This document shows positions 45,281-57,245 of a stretch of DNA of 64,000 nucleotides, piece by piece; the first letter of the stretch is position 1; every line of letters starts with the position of its first letter. The notes under the pieces were generated by a model that saw nothing but the letters and a program-made list of their open reading frames with translations, ran no database searches and was not told where the DNA came from. Both the position numbers and the translations under genes were made by a program. Source of the DNA: Rhea pennata (Eukaryota; Chordata; Aves; Rheiformes; Rheidae); contig NW_026907680.1 in the NCBI RefSeq assembly GCF_028389875.1, positions 3,472,001 through 3,536,000 of the forward strand. Direction: 5' to 3'.

Positions 45281-46515
45281 CTGCCTGTCTTCCTTGGTCC
45301 GGTGGCCTTACGAGGTCATCCTACAAGGGACAGCCTAAGCTGGGATACAGCCACACCGCTGTTGTGTTAAGGCAGGATCAAAGCAGAGAGGAAAGGTGTC
45401 AGGGTCTCACTCTGTTGCCAGGGCACATGTCTGGCTGCTTTCTCCCTCTGTCATAGTTTCTTAATTCTGTCTTCAACACTTGAACTGCACCATATTCAGT
45501 GTTGCAGAGGTGGGAGGGGACCAGGTCTTGGGGAAGACTTTGCAAGGTACCTATTTACCACTAGCTCACCATGACATGGTACCCATCTACCTGCACCCAA
45601 ACCTCTTCTGTTCACTGGAGCTTTAATGGGCAGCAAGTGCTGTGAGCCTGGAGAGTGGCCCTCTCCTCCAGCAGCAGCTGCTGGTGCATCCATCAACTGC
45701 TCATAGCTCACCTCTTCAGTAGAGCCACCCTGCTGCCTTCAAGTGTTTTGCTGGCAGAGCTCTAGCCATGCGTCATAGCCTGTGTTACACATCAGGGCTG
45801 CGAACGTTACAGAGCAACAGTCAGTGACTTGCTTTGCTGATAAAAGGTGATACAAATCTTTCCTAGTGATGGGAGGCACCCTTCTGTCTTCAAAAGCATC
45901 CCCCAAAATAAGCTGCAGCCATCTTCAGGGCGGTGGTGGTGGGGTTCTGCTAACAGTGCAAAGCCAAAATCATGTGTGCATGAACACACAGCAGCCTCTA
46001 AGCCTGTGTGTGGGGCAGGTCATCCCTCCCCTCCCAGAGCCCTGGGGTGGCTGCTGCAGCATGGGGACAAGTGTTTGAAGGCTGAGTAAAGCGCCTTGCT
46101 GCTTCACCCCACAACTGACTTGTTTTCAGAGGCAGCGCTGGAGAGCATGCAGCTCTGGTTTGAGGGCTTGCTGCTAGGTAAGGCAATGCTTTTGTGCATC
46201 TTGACTATTTGAATGATTCAAGGTTCCTGCTGGCGCACACGAGCTGGGTGACCTTTGCCACTTTGGGACCTAGCTCTGCCACATAGCTGGAAGGGGGATA
46301 AATTACTCCAGGCTTTGCTTGCCCAGGCTCCTGCTTGTCTTCGGCTGCCGCTGCTGTTGCTGGAGGCCTGGCTCCATCATTTTCAAACAAGGCTGTCTTA
46401 AAGTACCAGTTTCTCCTTTCTAAGAGCAAATCTGCCTTTGAAAAAGAAAACCTTCCATGATGTCAGCGTGTTGCTACCTTTGCCAGAGCAGGGCTGGTTT
46501 CCTAAGGAGCAGAGG
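45281..46515. other. Unique spacer between B2 and B3
   Basis: No homology to the duplicons was seen. A 74-codon minus-strand frame (46205-46429, around PPSSYVAELGPKVAKV) could be a stray exon, but I recognise no family and no paired exon. Confidence 0.35.
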
Positions 46516-46978
46516 CTTTTGCTGGGCTTCCCTTCAGGGTAAAAGGGTGCTGACAGGAAGGCTCCCGGGAAGGCTCAGAGCAGAGGCTGGGGAAGAACCT
46601 TCTCTTCTGGGAAAACAGAGCTGCCATAGCCCCCACTGAGCCCTCCTGTCCTCCCTAGTAGGACTGCCCTGCACATTGCCCTAGAGTTCAGTGAGCTGCT
46701 TTCCCCTGTGCTTGCCTCTCTCTTCTCTCCATTCTGTCCTGGATCAGCCTTTTGGCTCTTCCCTTGACAAAAGCCTGCCAGAACATTTAGCTCTTTGCCC
46801 ATATTCCCCTGCAGCTGCTCTTGTGTGGAATGGAGGGGCTGCTGTGAACAAGAGCAACGGGTGTTTCTGCAGTTCTGCGAGGCAGCTTCTTCTCTGTAGC
46901 ATGGAAACATGGGCTGCCCTTGCCAGCAGCAAGATCCTTTCCTTGGCAGCATCTCACCTCTCTTTCTCACCTTTGCAG

Positions 46979-47064
46979 ATGAAAATACACAGGGATTCAA
47001 TCCCGACAGCTCCTAAAGCAGCTTCAATTGTGTCCCTTGAACCTCTTCCAAGTATTTTTCCAAC
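46979..47064 (+). CDS. B3 exon alpha
   Basis: 86 nt, acceptor cctttgcag, donor aac|gtgagt. MKIHRDSIPTAPKAAS at the start and PSIFPT at the end, open. Confidence 0.55.
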
Positions 47065-47352
47065 GTGAGTACTTTGCCTTGCTTCTTTCCCCCTGCCTGA
47101 CAAAGGCAGCAGCCTCTCAGCACAGGTTTGTTAGGGCTGCATTGCCAGGGCTGGGGGAGGCTGCTCTGAAAGTGCTTTGGGAACAAGTCTTCCCAGCGGC
47201 TTGGTCCCAGCTGCCTGCAGGCATGCTCTGCCTTCATCTGGGCTCTGAGGGTGGGGAGAGGGTTCTGCAGAACTCTGTGATGTCGTCCACCTGCTAAGGT
47301 TTTGTGTGTAAATGCTTGATGCCTTTCTCCTTCTTTGACACTGGGTGCCCAG

Positions 47353-47427
47353 CAACAACCTATTGCCCACCCCTGAACACAGAGTCTTTGGGGCCATGGA
47401 GCAGTCTTGTAGTTGGCAGGACAGCAG
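47353..47427 (+). CDS. B3 exon beta
   Basis: 75 nt between ggtgcccag and cagcag|gtaatg. Phase 2 to phase 2 is kept, unlike the B1 and B2 copies of this cassette. Reads NNLLPTPEHRVFGAMEQS. Confidence 0.52.
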
Positions 47428-47713
47428 GTAATGCTGTGCCTTGGAGCCTGTCCTGGCAGATGACCCTGCTGCTCTCCTCACTGCCTGGAGAGAGTCTCCC
47501 CTGGGCTCCTGGAGCTCTCCTTCAGGCATGACGTGCAGCCCCAGGTGTTTTGGTGGGGGGTGATGCTCTGATGTGGCTGAAGTCAGTGGAAGCCCTGTGC
47601 TTCTGCTGCAGAACTGCCTTCTGCTGCAGGAGCAGGTGTGAAGCTGGTGAGGGCCAGGTGGGGACCCTACTCCCCCTGTGCTCATATCACCTCTCCACGG
47701 TGTGTGTTTGAAG

Positions 47714-47837
47714 GCCAGTGCAAGTCACCTCAGAGTGCTCTGCACAGAGTGCAGCAGCGGGCAGGAAGAAGGAACGGAGAGAATCCAGAGCACTAGCTGC
47801 GTGTCCTCTGAGCGAAGGCCGTCAGAGGTCTGGAGTG
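47714..47837 (+). CDS. B3 exon gamma
   Basis: 124 nt, acceptor gtgtttgaag, donor gagtg|gtaagt. TSECSAQ and GRKKERRESR are kept and it is open in the frame set by beta. Leaves in phase 0. Confidence 0.52.
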
Positions 47838-48356
47838 GTAAGTGCTCCTCATTGAAGCCCTTCATGTGCCAGCCTGCTTTCTGCCCAGGCCTTGTGCTAT
47901 GGGCGCTGGCTGTACAACAGCCCTGCTGGGCCCTAGAAGGCTTTGCACAAGGCTTTGTTTTCAGAGATGCCAGCTGTGCTCTACTTCTGCAATGTATCTG
48001 CCTCTCCAGCGCTCTCTGTGAGCAACCCAACAAAGCCTCTGGGGCTCTCTGCTTGGTGGCTGTGGAACTGCAGGGCGTTTCCACGCTAGAAGATGGAGAG
48101 TTTCTCTTCAGCTGTGTGATGAGTAAGATCTTAGGTGTGAACAAGCAAGGGATGTTCAGCCTTGCTGGGCTTCCCTTCAGGGCAGAAGGGTGCTGACAGG
48201 AAGGCTCACGGGAAGAGTTAGGGAACAGGCCTTTCCCTTGCGGGAAAAGAGACCGGCTCTGGTCCCCACTGCACACCCCTGTCCTCCCTAGCAGGACGGC
48301 CTTGGCCTTTCTGCTGCAGGAGGGCACAGCCTGTTCCTTTCTGCCTCCTTCTCCAG

Positions 48357-48818
48357 GGGGAAGAAGAGCCATGGGCGGAGACAGGGACAAGCAGGAGAAA
48401 GAGCAGCAGCAGTGGCAGTGTCAGCAGCAGACCCGGTGGCAACAGAAGACAGAGCAGCAGTGGCAGGGGCAGTGGCAGCATCAGTGGCAGCCACAGTGCC
48501 GGCAGCAGCCCCACTGGCAGTGGCAGTGGGAGCCCCAGTGGCAGACAGAGCGGCAGCCCCACCGGGAGCCCCAGTGGCACTGGGAAACCCACTGTCAGAC
48601 AGAGCGACAGCCCCAGTGTCAGCAGCAGCCTCACTGGCAGTGACAGTGGAAGCTCCAGCTGCAGGCACAGCGGCAGCTCCAGTGCCAGTGTAAGACAGAG
48701 CGGCAGCAGCAGTGGAAGCTCCAGTGGCGGGGACAGCAGCAGATCCACTGGCGGTGGCAGCAGCAGTGGAAGCCCCGGTGGCGGGCACAGCGGCAGCCCC
48801 ACTGGCAGTGGCAGTTGA
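48357..48818 (+). CDS. B3 Ser/Gly-rich terminal exon
   Basis: Acceptor ccttctccag, start GEEEPWAETGTSRRKSSSSG, 153 codons to a TGA (48816-48818). Shorter than in B1 and B2. Phase 0 fits the B3 gamma exon, so alpha-beta-gamma-Ser/Gly form one open chain of about 250 codons. No HU exons or promoter were seen upstream. Confidence 0.48.
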   Translation, partial: GEEEPWAETGTSRRKSSSSGSVSSRPGGNRRQSSSGRGSGSISGSHSAGSSPTGSGSGSPSGRQSGSPTGSPSGTGKPTVRQSDSPSVSSSLTGSDSGSSSCRHSGSSSASVRQSGSSSGSSSGGDSSRSTGGGSSSGSPGGGHSGSPTGSGS

Positions 48819-49592
48819 AGACCACGTGGCAGACAGAGGGGAAGTGGTAGTGGGAGCCACAGGGGCAGCGGCAGTGGCCACAGCAGCAGCCACAATGGCG
48901 GCAGCGGCAGCAGCAGCAGCAGCACTGCTTGTGAGCCACGCGAGCACACAGGAAGTTCTCTGAAGCTGAATTAAACCAACTGCTCCAAGTCAGGTGGTTC
49001 TTTGCTGGGTGTGTGGTGAGCTCATCCGTCTGCAGCATGGGAACTTTGGAGAGGCTTGAAGAGCAGAGCTGAGTAGTCAGGGCTCAGGGGCTGCTGCCAG
49101 GGCAGCTCTCCGCCATGGTCGTGCTGTGGCTCTTTGGCTGCAGCTGTGGTGGCTGTGGCCTAGGGGTGTGCTGCGTCTTGGTGGTGCTGGGGAGAGGCAT
49201 AGAGAGGGCCCTGCCATGGCCAACACATGTCCTGGGATCAAGGGGCCTGTGGGGAGAGGAGGAAAAAGCTGCTGTACGCCTCTGAGGGGAGGAAGTGCTT
49301 GAGCCTGGGCCCCCCTTGCTGGGGCCCAGTGCTGGCTGTGTGGTGGGAGGGAACTGCCAGCTCTTGTGTGTGTCTTGGGTGCCCTTGAGTGCTGGGCTTT
49401 TGCGGGTGTGAGGGGAAGAAGGCGGGTGCCCAGGGCCAGAAGGGGAAGCGGCCACCCCGGAGGCTTGGTGCCAGCAGAGTCCATGGCCACCTGGGCTGTA
49501 GCACCCGGGAACTAGTGGAGTTGCAGAGACCGAGGGCAGGTAGGAAGGAGAGCAGCAGAGCCCAGAGGCTGGCCTTGAGGCGAGCAGGCTCA

Positions 49593-50070
49593 GCAGAATC
49601 ACAGAATCAGGAAGGTTGGAAGGGACCTGTGGAGATCATCTAGTCCAACCTCCCTGCTCAGGCAGGGTCACCTAGACCATCGTAGACAGGACTGCATCCA
49701 GAGAGGCCTTGAATCTCTCCAGGGAAGGAGACTCCTCCACCTCTCTGGGTAACCTCTCCCAGTGCTTGGTCACTGTCACTGTGAAGAAATTCCTCCTCAT
49801 ATTCAGGCGGAGCGTCCACTGGTTCAGTTTGTGCCCGCTGCCTCTAGTCCTGTCGCACGGCACTACTGAAAAGAGTTTGGCCCCGTCCCCTTGACACCCT
49901 CCCTTCAGGTACTTAGACACACTGATAAGATCCTCCTCAGGCTTCTCCTCCGCAGGCTAAACAGCCCCAGCTCTCGCAGCCGTTCCTCGGAGGGCAGCTA
50001 CTCCAGCCCCCGACCACCTTCGCAGCCCCACGCCGCCCTCTCTCCAGCAGCTCCGTGTCTCTCTCGTCCC
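49593..50070 (-). mobile_element. CR1 LINE fragment
   Basis: Starts agaatcacagaatcaggaag and continues through ctctctgggtaacctctccc to gctaaacagccccagctctc. It lies at the B3 boundary. Confidence 0.88.
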
Positions 50071-50235
50071 CTCTGTCAGGGCTCGAGGAGGCGCCAGGGA
50101 GGGGGCGGGGCTCGGCGGCCGCGCTGCCTGCTGGGATTGCAGTTCCCGGCGCGGGGCGGCAGCGGCATCGCTGGGCCTGGGGGAGGGAAGGGGGCGCGGC
50201 GAGGGGCCCAGGCGTCCGAGCCGGCGCTCGGGTAA
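50071..50235 (+). promoter_or_regulatory. CpG-rich promoter and untranslated exon of the CARD gene
   Basis: GC-rich (gggggcggggctcggcggcc, a GC box) followed by a plausible donor gctcgg|gtaacg at about 50235. No ATG occurs on the plus strand in the presumed exon, so it would be 5' UTR. Confidence 0.5.
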
Positions 50236-50580
50236 CGGGGGGCGGGGGGAAGGGGGGGTGCTCAGACACCTGGGCCCCTGTCGTGGGAAGGGATGGGGAT
50301 TTCCTGGGCACGTGGAAGGAGGGGCCCGGACGCCTGGACCCCTCGTGTGGGGGGGCAATGGGGTGTCCGGATGCCTGGGCCCTGGAGTCAGGGCGGGGCA
50401 GAGGGATGCCCATACGCCTGGGCCCCTCGCGTAGTGGGCAGAAGAGAGGTGCCCGGACACCTGGGCCCCTCAGGTAGAGGGGGGCAGAATAGTGCCCGGA
50501 TGCCTGGGCCCCTGGGGTGCAGGGGGGGCAGAGGAGTGCCTGGACCCCTGGGGTGGCGGGGAGCAGGGGGGATGTTGTCC
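50236..50580. repeat. GC-rich minisatellite in the CARD gene intron
   Basis: Repeats of roughly 55-60 bp built around gcccggacacctgggcccct, about six degenerate copies. Confidence 0.75.
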
Positions 50581-51227
50581 CACTAGTCCCAATTGCCCTA
50601 CATATGGGTGTGCATGGGGCTGCCGTGTGCATGTCTTTGCCTGTGAAAGGGACAGCTGTGTCGTTGGCGTGTGCGTGTCGTTGGTGTGTTTGTGGGGCGG
50701 CCATGTTGGCGTGTGCAGGGTTGCTGCAGAACAAACCAAGGGTGATGAGCTCAATTGAACGTATTTGCCATGACACTGTCTGAAATTAGCTTAAAACTCC
50801 AATGCAGTGAGTTCCCAGCAAGACATACGGGTTGAACCAGGTGATGGGATGTCTCCTCCCTGTCAGAGGTGCTCATCGAACATCATCCGTAGCTCCAGCA
50901 TTTCTCATGGCCAGTTCACACCACGCGGTGGTGGTCTCTGATAGGGCTGCAGTTAGCTGTGCTGTCACTTGATGGCACTGGCTCGCCAGAGATGGGAGCA
51001 GCCGTGAGAGAGGGTCACCAGCAAGGCTAGGAGGTGGCCTGGGAGTTCTGGTCTCCTAAGGGAAGGAGCCTCCTTTGGAAAGGTGTCTGCTCTATCCCTC
51101 CCTTCTGCAGCGTCCCATCGACCGTTCAAGATTGGAGCTCCCTCCCATTGCTTCCCCTCTCATTTCTTTTCTGTTTTGCTGTCCCACAGGCTTTAGGGGC
51201 AGAGAACAAATCCCCAAATCTGCTCAA

Positions 51228-51821
51228 ATGTTGGCAGTGACAGGTGAGACTTTTGGGGGCGAAACGCCTCAAAACCAGGGGCTGCGGCTCAAACACCCAC
51301 TCTAAAACACAGCATTGGCCCCGGCACAGCCCCAGTTTGAATTTTACATTCAGACTAGAATGCTTTCAGCTTTCGGCTAGACGGTGCCATCACTCACTAA
51401 TAACAGAGAGGACTGGGTGCTCCGTGGTGCCGTTCATTTCCTCCTTGGGTCGTGCTAGCTCAGGCAAACCCCGCTGTGAAGTGGCTGCTGCTCCATGACC
51501 TGTGAAGCAGCTGAAAGAGCACCAGTGTGTCCACAGATGACTAACCCTTTGCTTCTGGCTTCCCCAGGGGAACACTTTGTCAATAGGCACCGAGTGGAGC
51601 TCATTGAATGCGTTGTTGAAGTGAAAGGTGTCCTGGACCTCCTGCTCGGGGACGTTCTGGACTTTGAGCAATACCAAATAATTTTGGTGGAGAGAACATC
51701 CAACACCATGATGCGTGAGCTGTTCAGGCTGATGCCGAGCTGGACTCCCTGGTGCAAGGATCGCCTGTACGAGGCCCTGAAGAAAAAGCCCCCACCCCTC
51801 GTTGAAGCCCTTGAGAAGTAA
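51228..51821 (+). CDS. CARD-only protein (ASC/NLRP1-type CARD)
   Basis: Two coding exons: 51228-51243 (exon 51190-51243, acceptor tcccacag, donor cag|gtgaga) and 51568-51821 (acceptor ttccccag), joined in phase 1 to give 89 residues. Nearly the whole protein is one death-fold CARD. Diagnostic pieces in order are GEHFVNRHRVELI, VLDLLLGDVLDFEQYQ, MMRELFRLMPSW, CKDRLYEAL and LVEALEK. This order and spacing match the CARDs of ASC and NLRP1 (family knowledge). By inference it could act as a decoy or adaptor in caspase-1-type inflammasome assembly. No PYRIN, FIIND or enzyme domain is encoded nearby. An additional upstream coding exon cannot be excluded. Confidence 0.78.
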
Positions 51822-51924
51822 TTTGCAGAGGCACTGACTGCTCTGTGATACAGAGGAGTTCTTCCATGGAGAAGCAAAGTTCCTCTAGGCAGCTCACAAG
51901 TGACTTCACAAATGGCAGCATCAC

Positions 51925-52450
51925 CAAATCACTGAATCAACGCATTGCTGAAGTTGGAAAGCACCCCTGGAGAACATCTGCCTCCACCCTCTTTTCTTTT
52001 ATACCTGGAGGTATACCTGGAGCATGCTGACTGAGACTGTGTCCAGTTGGGTTTTGAGCAGCAGCAAGGATGGAGACTCACAGTCCTGCTGAGCAACTTG
52101 GTCCAGGGTTCCATCGCTCTTGCAGTGGAAAATCTTTTCTTACATTTCAATGGGATTTCCAGTAGGTCCATGTTTCTCTTGTGCTGGTGGACCAAGCTCT
52201 CCAGGTGTGGCCTCACCTGTGTTGAGGAGGAGGGAAGCATTGCCTGCCTCCACCTGCTGGCAGTGCTCTTCCTGGTGCAGCCCAGGATACCATGGCTGCT
52301 CTTTGCCACCAGAGCACGTTGCTGGTTCATGGTCAGCTTGGTGCCCACTACAACCCCCAGGTCCTTCTCTGAAAATCTCCTTTCCAGCAAAGACAGGCAT
52401 CAGCACCCCTCCTTGGTTACTCACCAAGTCCCTGCTTCATCAGGACATTG
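51925..52450 (-). mobile_element. CR1 LINE fragment (different subfamily)
   Basis: Begins aatcactgaatcaacgcattgctgaagttgg-like sequence and includes the coding-like block ctttgccaccagagcacgtt. More diverged than the other CR1 copies. Confidence 0.7.
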
Positions 52451-52524
52451 ATGAAGAAGCAATGGGAGACAGCGTGGAGCCCTCCTGGAGGCAGCTGCAC
52501 AACACCTCTGCTCTCCCCTCCTGC

Positions 52525-55500
52525 ACTGAGCTTGCCAACACCCCTGCTGCCTCCGCAGGCTGGTTGCTCCCTCTCAGGTGCTAACAGTAGCCTTGTGGCC
52601 ACTGGTGGCCTCTCAGGTCTTGAGGCCCAAGTGAGCTCACTAGCAGAAGCAGCAGCAAGGTTCCTCCTCCTGGCTTCCAAGTGGGTGGGGCTGGAATCAC
52701 CTCCCTGTCAGCACTGACAACCATTTTCCTGCTGCGAGGCTCCCAGGTGCAAGGCACAAGTGCCCTCACGCTCAGCATCAAAGCCTTGTGCCTGCCACTG
52801 GCCTCTCCGGGCCTGAGGGAGTAGTGGCCTCGCAGTCAGCACTGCCATCCTGGGCCTGCCACTGACCTGTCAGGTCCTGAGGCAGAAGTGACCTCCTGAA
52901 GTGGAGCAGCAGCAGTGGGCCTGCTCCTGGCCTACCAGAAGTGACCTCGCAAGCTCCCAAAGGGGCACTGGGCCTGGTGCTGGTGGTTCTTCGGGAGAAG
53001 TGGCATCAGAACCAGGAGGAAATCCACGTGCCTGCTGCTGGCCTAGGAGCTGATGAGGCGCAAGTCACCTCCCAAGCACCGCTGAAGCCAGGTGACGGCT
53101 CCTGCCTATCAGGGACTGAGAAATCTTAGGCAGAAGAGAATTTCTGAGCTCTTTCTTCCCCGCAGTACAACCGCTCTTCCTCAGCAGCCCTTGGAAGGAA
53201 CTTCCCCTGTCCCAGCAGCCTGGGATCACTGCCCTCCAAGGGGCACGCGTGCAGCTGTGGGATGACAAATGCAGGTGTTCGATGACGGCAGAGAACTCGC
53301 TGAGAAACTCGTGTTACTGAGACACCCTTTGCTCTGCCCTTCAGCAGGGCTACAGCTCTGGCGTGACCAGCAAGTCACAGTAACCGAAAGCTTGGCTCGT
53401 CTGTCAGGCCAGCTTCTAGAAAGGATTGAGGAATGAGGAGGCGGGGACAGACACACCTGTATCTTAACATCCCTGGACTTCTTCTCAGAGGAAGTGTCCC
53501 CGGAGTGGCAGCATGGTTAGTCTAGTGCCTGAAAGCCTCTAGAGCTGCAACATTAAGGTATCTCCAAACCAACGTGGCGTAGTGAAACTCGAATAACAAA
53601 ACCACACTGTAGCTGTCTTGGCACTCCTCTCACTCGACCGTGCTTTTACAGCCACCTCCAGAGGCGCACGGAAGCAGCAGCAATCTGTAGTGCCCAGCGC
53701 CCCCGGCTGAGCCCTCGGAAAGCTTTCGGCTTCACTACAGGGTTTTCCAGTGCATGAGGACTGAAGTAGGGGACACAGAACAGATCCAAGAGCAATGTGC
53801 TCAGTGCTAAGAGAACGCTGAAAACGCTACATGTCTGTAGCAGGACGAGAATGGAAGGGAGCAGAGGGACTGCTTTGGCTAAAAGGCAGAGCCTGACTTG
53901 AGCAAGACCACACATGTGCTTCCATACAAAATACTTAGGCAGCTCCATCAAGCTGCAGAAGAAAGGTTAGCCAGTTGGTTACTCGCACGAGAAGGGACAT
54001 GGACTTTACGGTGCCAGGCAAGCTCCATATCCCTGCAGGCTTGTTAGAGGGAAGTGCAGTGTGCCTGGCAACTTTTGAATACCCTTGGAGTTTAGGTTCA
54101 GCCTGCAGCAAGGATTTCTCACAGCCAGACCACTTAGTGGGAAACCATTACCGTGCTGTGTAAAGGAAATATTTTTCACCAGCTTTGCACAGTGTTTTGT
54201 GCCAGCCACATCCTTTTTGCTCAGAATATCACGATTCTTCTGTATTGCCCTGGAAAGTGGAGTCGTGGGGTACATCTGCATTTGCTGAAGATCCTTCAGT
54301 AGATGCGTGGAGGCCAACACATGCACTTCCAACTTCACCTGCACCTGGGAGAGGGGGAAAAATCCAGTGTTAGTTTTACAGCACACATAGCCCAAAGCGT
54401 TTGTGGAAATAAATAGTACATGGGACTGGAGAGTGCAAAAATGTAGGGAGGTGTAAAGCCCTCAGAGGAAATCAGAATGAAAGGGGCCCACACAGAGGAA
54501 GACATTTGATTTTTTGTGTTTGATTATCGCTCAATGTGCTGTTGAAAGAGAGTGAAGGAAATTCCACTGGATATCCCCGTCAAAGGGATGGGGCCAAACT
54601 CTTTTCACTAGTGCCATGCAACAGGACAAGAGGCAACAGGCACAAACTGAACCAGTGGAAGCTCCGCCTCAATATGAGGAGGAATTTCTTTCCTGTGAGA
54701 GTGACCGAGCACTGGGAGAGGTTTCCCAGAGACATTGTGGAGTCTCCTTCTCTGGAGAGATTCAAACCCTGCCCGGATGCAACCCTGTCTAACATGGTCT
54801 AGGTGACCCTGCCTGAGCAGGGAGGTTGGACTAGATGATCCCCTGAGGTCCCTTCCAACCTTACCCATTCTGTGATTCTGTGATATGCCCCACACGTTTT
54901 CAGAAAACCCACCGACCATATCTACTTACACCATTGGCCAACCTGGACCCCTGCAGGTCTCTCTGTCTCCAAGCGTCCCATCTTCCTTCACAGCTCAGAA
55001 AGGCAGTTTTATGGAGGACAAATCTTTTAGCCGCTTTCTGCTGAGCCTTCTCGATGGAGATGTATATGCATACACAAACACACACACAGGTACCACTTGC
55101 CCTGTCGAAACTTCCTTTTTTCCAGGGAAGCTCCTCTACAGGACTATGTAAATCAACCAAGAAGACCCTCACTGTCTTCCTGCATCGAGCACAATCAGAT
55201 AAAGTCTCAGAAGCCAATAAATGACATTGCTCCCAGTCAGCATGGGATGACATTCAAAAATGCTAGTGTTAGGCAATAGGTTTGTGGACACGCCAGCAAA
55301 TGTTGAAAGCTGTAGAGAAACAAATCACAGTGTTGGGTGAGGAAAACGTCCTGGAGCAAAAAGGACCTCTCTGAGAGCTCCATGCTTTGAAATAGGTCCT
55401 GTCACAAAGCAGGGACTGCAGAGGAACCAGTTTCCCCTCCTCCCCTGCCCATACCTTTCCTGTGTCAGAGCCTGGGAAGCACACTGCATACACGAGTGGA

Positions 55501-56515
55501 AGGCCCACATCTCCAGTGGATCTGAGGAGCTTTCCTTCTCTGACAGCAGGCAAGCTGACTCTTCCCATGTGCTTGTGCAAATGGTGCCCTTAGGAGCCAC
55601 AGTCATCTCAGTGTGGCAGGGGGACACTGCCGGGGAGTTCTTGTTTTCTTCTTGAAATTGTATGAGTAAAGAGAAAAGCAAGAACTAAGCTCCCTAAGGA
55701 GAGTTCCTGCTGAAGGTGGCAGCCCAGCATGCCAAGAGGCCCATTTGTGTTCTGAGGCCATACTTGAAGACCAGGATGAAAAGGTTCTGGGCTTTCCCTG
55801 AGGGCTTTGGCTCCCCAGTATGGCTTAAGGCCTTTGTGATGAGGAGTTCCCACACCCTTTTCGGATCTAAATCATGCTCACATACAGACAGCTGACTCTC
55901 TGCTGTGACAAACGTGGTCTGGAGGAAAAAGCCAGCCCAGGATGTCTTTCTGCCTTGCTTGCTTCTGGCAGCAATCCACTGTTTCAAACAAACCAAAACC
56001 AAAACGACTCTTTCCTCCCTTTTAGGCCCTCCAAATAAGAGCTACAGAAGGACCAAAGCACAGGGAATGGCCGGGCAATAAAGTGCCAGAGGGTATTTGC
56101 TGCAGGAGGAGTGAGGCCTGTTGGGGAGAAAATGACCACATCTGAACTTTGCATAGACCGGGGCAGGCTGTGAGCGAACAGCTCTTGGTCAGGAAGGAGA
56201 GGCAAGAGAGAGGTCGCTGAAAGCCTCATCTCCTTGCCGTGCAGAGGTGAGAAGAAGCCCAGCAGAAGTGCTTTGAAGAGGAAGAGAGAAGCCAAGCAAG
56301 GAGCCGCATCTGACCCTGCCACAGATTGACGGTGTGCTTTCAGCCCAAGGTGGGGGTGTGCTTCTGGAAGGACCAAGCGGGCAAAGGCTTTGTGTCTCCT
56401 GCCTCTGGCTGAGGAAGCTCCCAGGCCCCAGGCTGCTGGAAGAAGACCCTGTTGGGGCAATCAGTGCATTCTTGGCTGTTCTGCACCTACTTGCTGCTGC
56501 TCCAGTCTTTGCAAG
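52525..56515 (+). repeat. Duplicon A, copy 3
   Basis: Direct copy of 1-3060, enlarged by about 0.93 kb of other sequence at about 52.79-53.72 kb that holds repeated cctggcct...gaagtgacctc steps and no gene I can identify. Minus-strand versions of the conserved A ORFs lie at 53646-53951 and 54006-54395. Confidence 0.85.
54560..54882 (+). mobile_element. CR1 LINE 3' fragment in A copy 3
   Basis: Orthologous to the CR1 at 1120-1427. Confidence 0.9.
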
Positions 56516-57245
56516 AGAGGCCTAGGCTGGAGTAACATCTCGTTGGAGTCAGACCCTCTCCTTGGTCACAGGTCTGTCTGCAGAGAAGGTAGTTCCTGCC
56601 CTGGCCCTGGGGCCTGTGGGCAGAGGCTCTGCGGGCTGGCAGAGGCCATGTGGGGTTTTCTGGGAGGAAAACATCTGCACTGGAGGGGAAGAGAGCTGCA
56701 TTCCTGAATTCCCCCTCCCACCACGTTTCTGCTCTAGCTTCCTCCCCTTCTCACACCATGGCTTCACTGCCTGTAGCTTTTCCTGCTGGCACCAAATGCC
56801 CTCTCCTGCGTCTATTGCCTGCCTTAGCCAACAGACCCCAGCCCACCTCCGGGGCACTTTGCTGTGCCCCAGAGATCCCTCCCGGCAGCAGGGCACTGCC
56901 TCGGGGCACCCACCTCTTGGCAGGTGCCAAGGAGCAGCTGGCACAAAGCCTCCTGGGGCCAGCAGAGCAGCTGCTGCTGGTGCTGCTGTGCGTGGGCAGA
57001 GCAGGGGCAAAAGCACTTTCTGAGCTTCCTCGCAGACCTGCTGACCCCTCAGCAGCCTCCCCAGTCTCCAGCTCTTCTCCAGCCTTGGCACCTCCTTTTC
57101 CCTTCCCCCAAAACAACAGCGTGGAACAGAAAGCCAACACTCGGGAAAGCTCCTTCCCTGTGGAGTCATCCCTGCCTTGACTTTCCTCCGGGCAAGCTCC
57201 TGGGGCTGAGCAGCAGCTCTGAGCAGCCTTGCCCCACGCAGCCCC
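56516..57245 (+). promoter_or_regulatory. Module P, second copy
   Basis: Matches 12386-13130 in reverse complement, with the same sense-strand frame (56757-57180). It lies 1.7 kb upstream of the CCDC81-like start. Its role as promoter or first exon is inferred from position only. Confidence 0.45.

Larger units (their letters stand above)
46516..49592 (+). repeat. Duplicon B3 (inverted, internally deleted)
   Basis: Reverse orientation copy of one B cassette, then, after a deletion that removed cassette 1 and epsilon, the Ser/Gly exon and downstream flank. Its far end abuts a CR1 at 49593. Confidence 0.85.
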
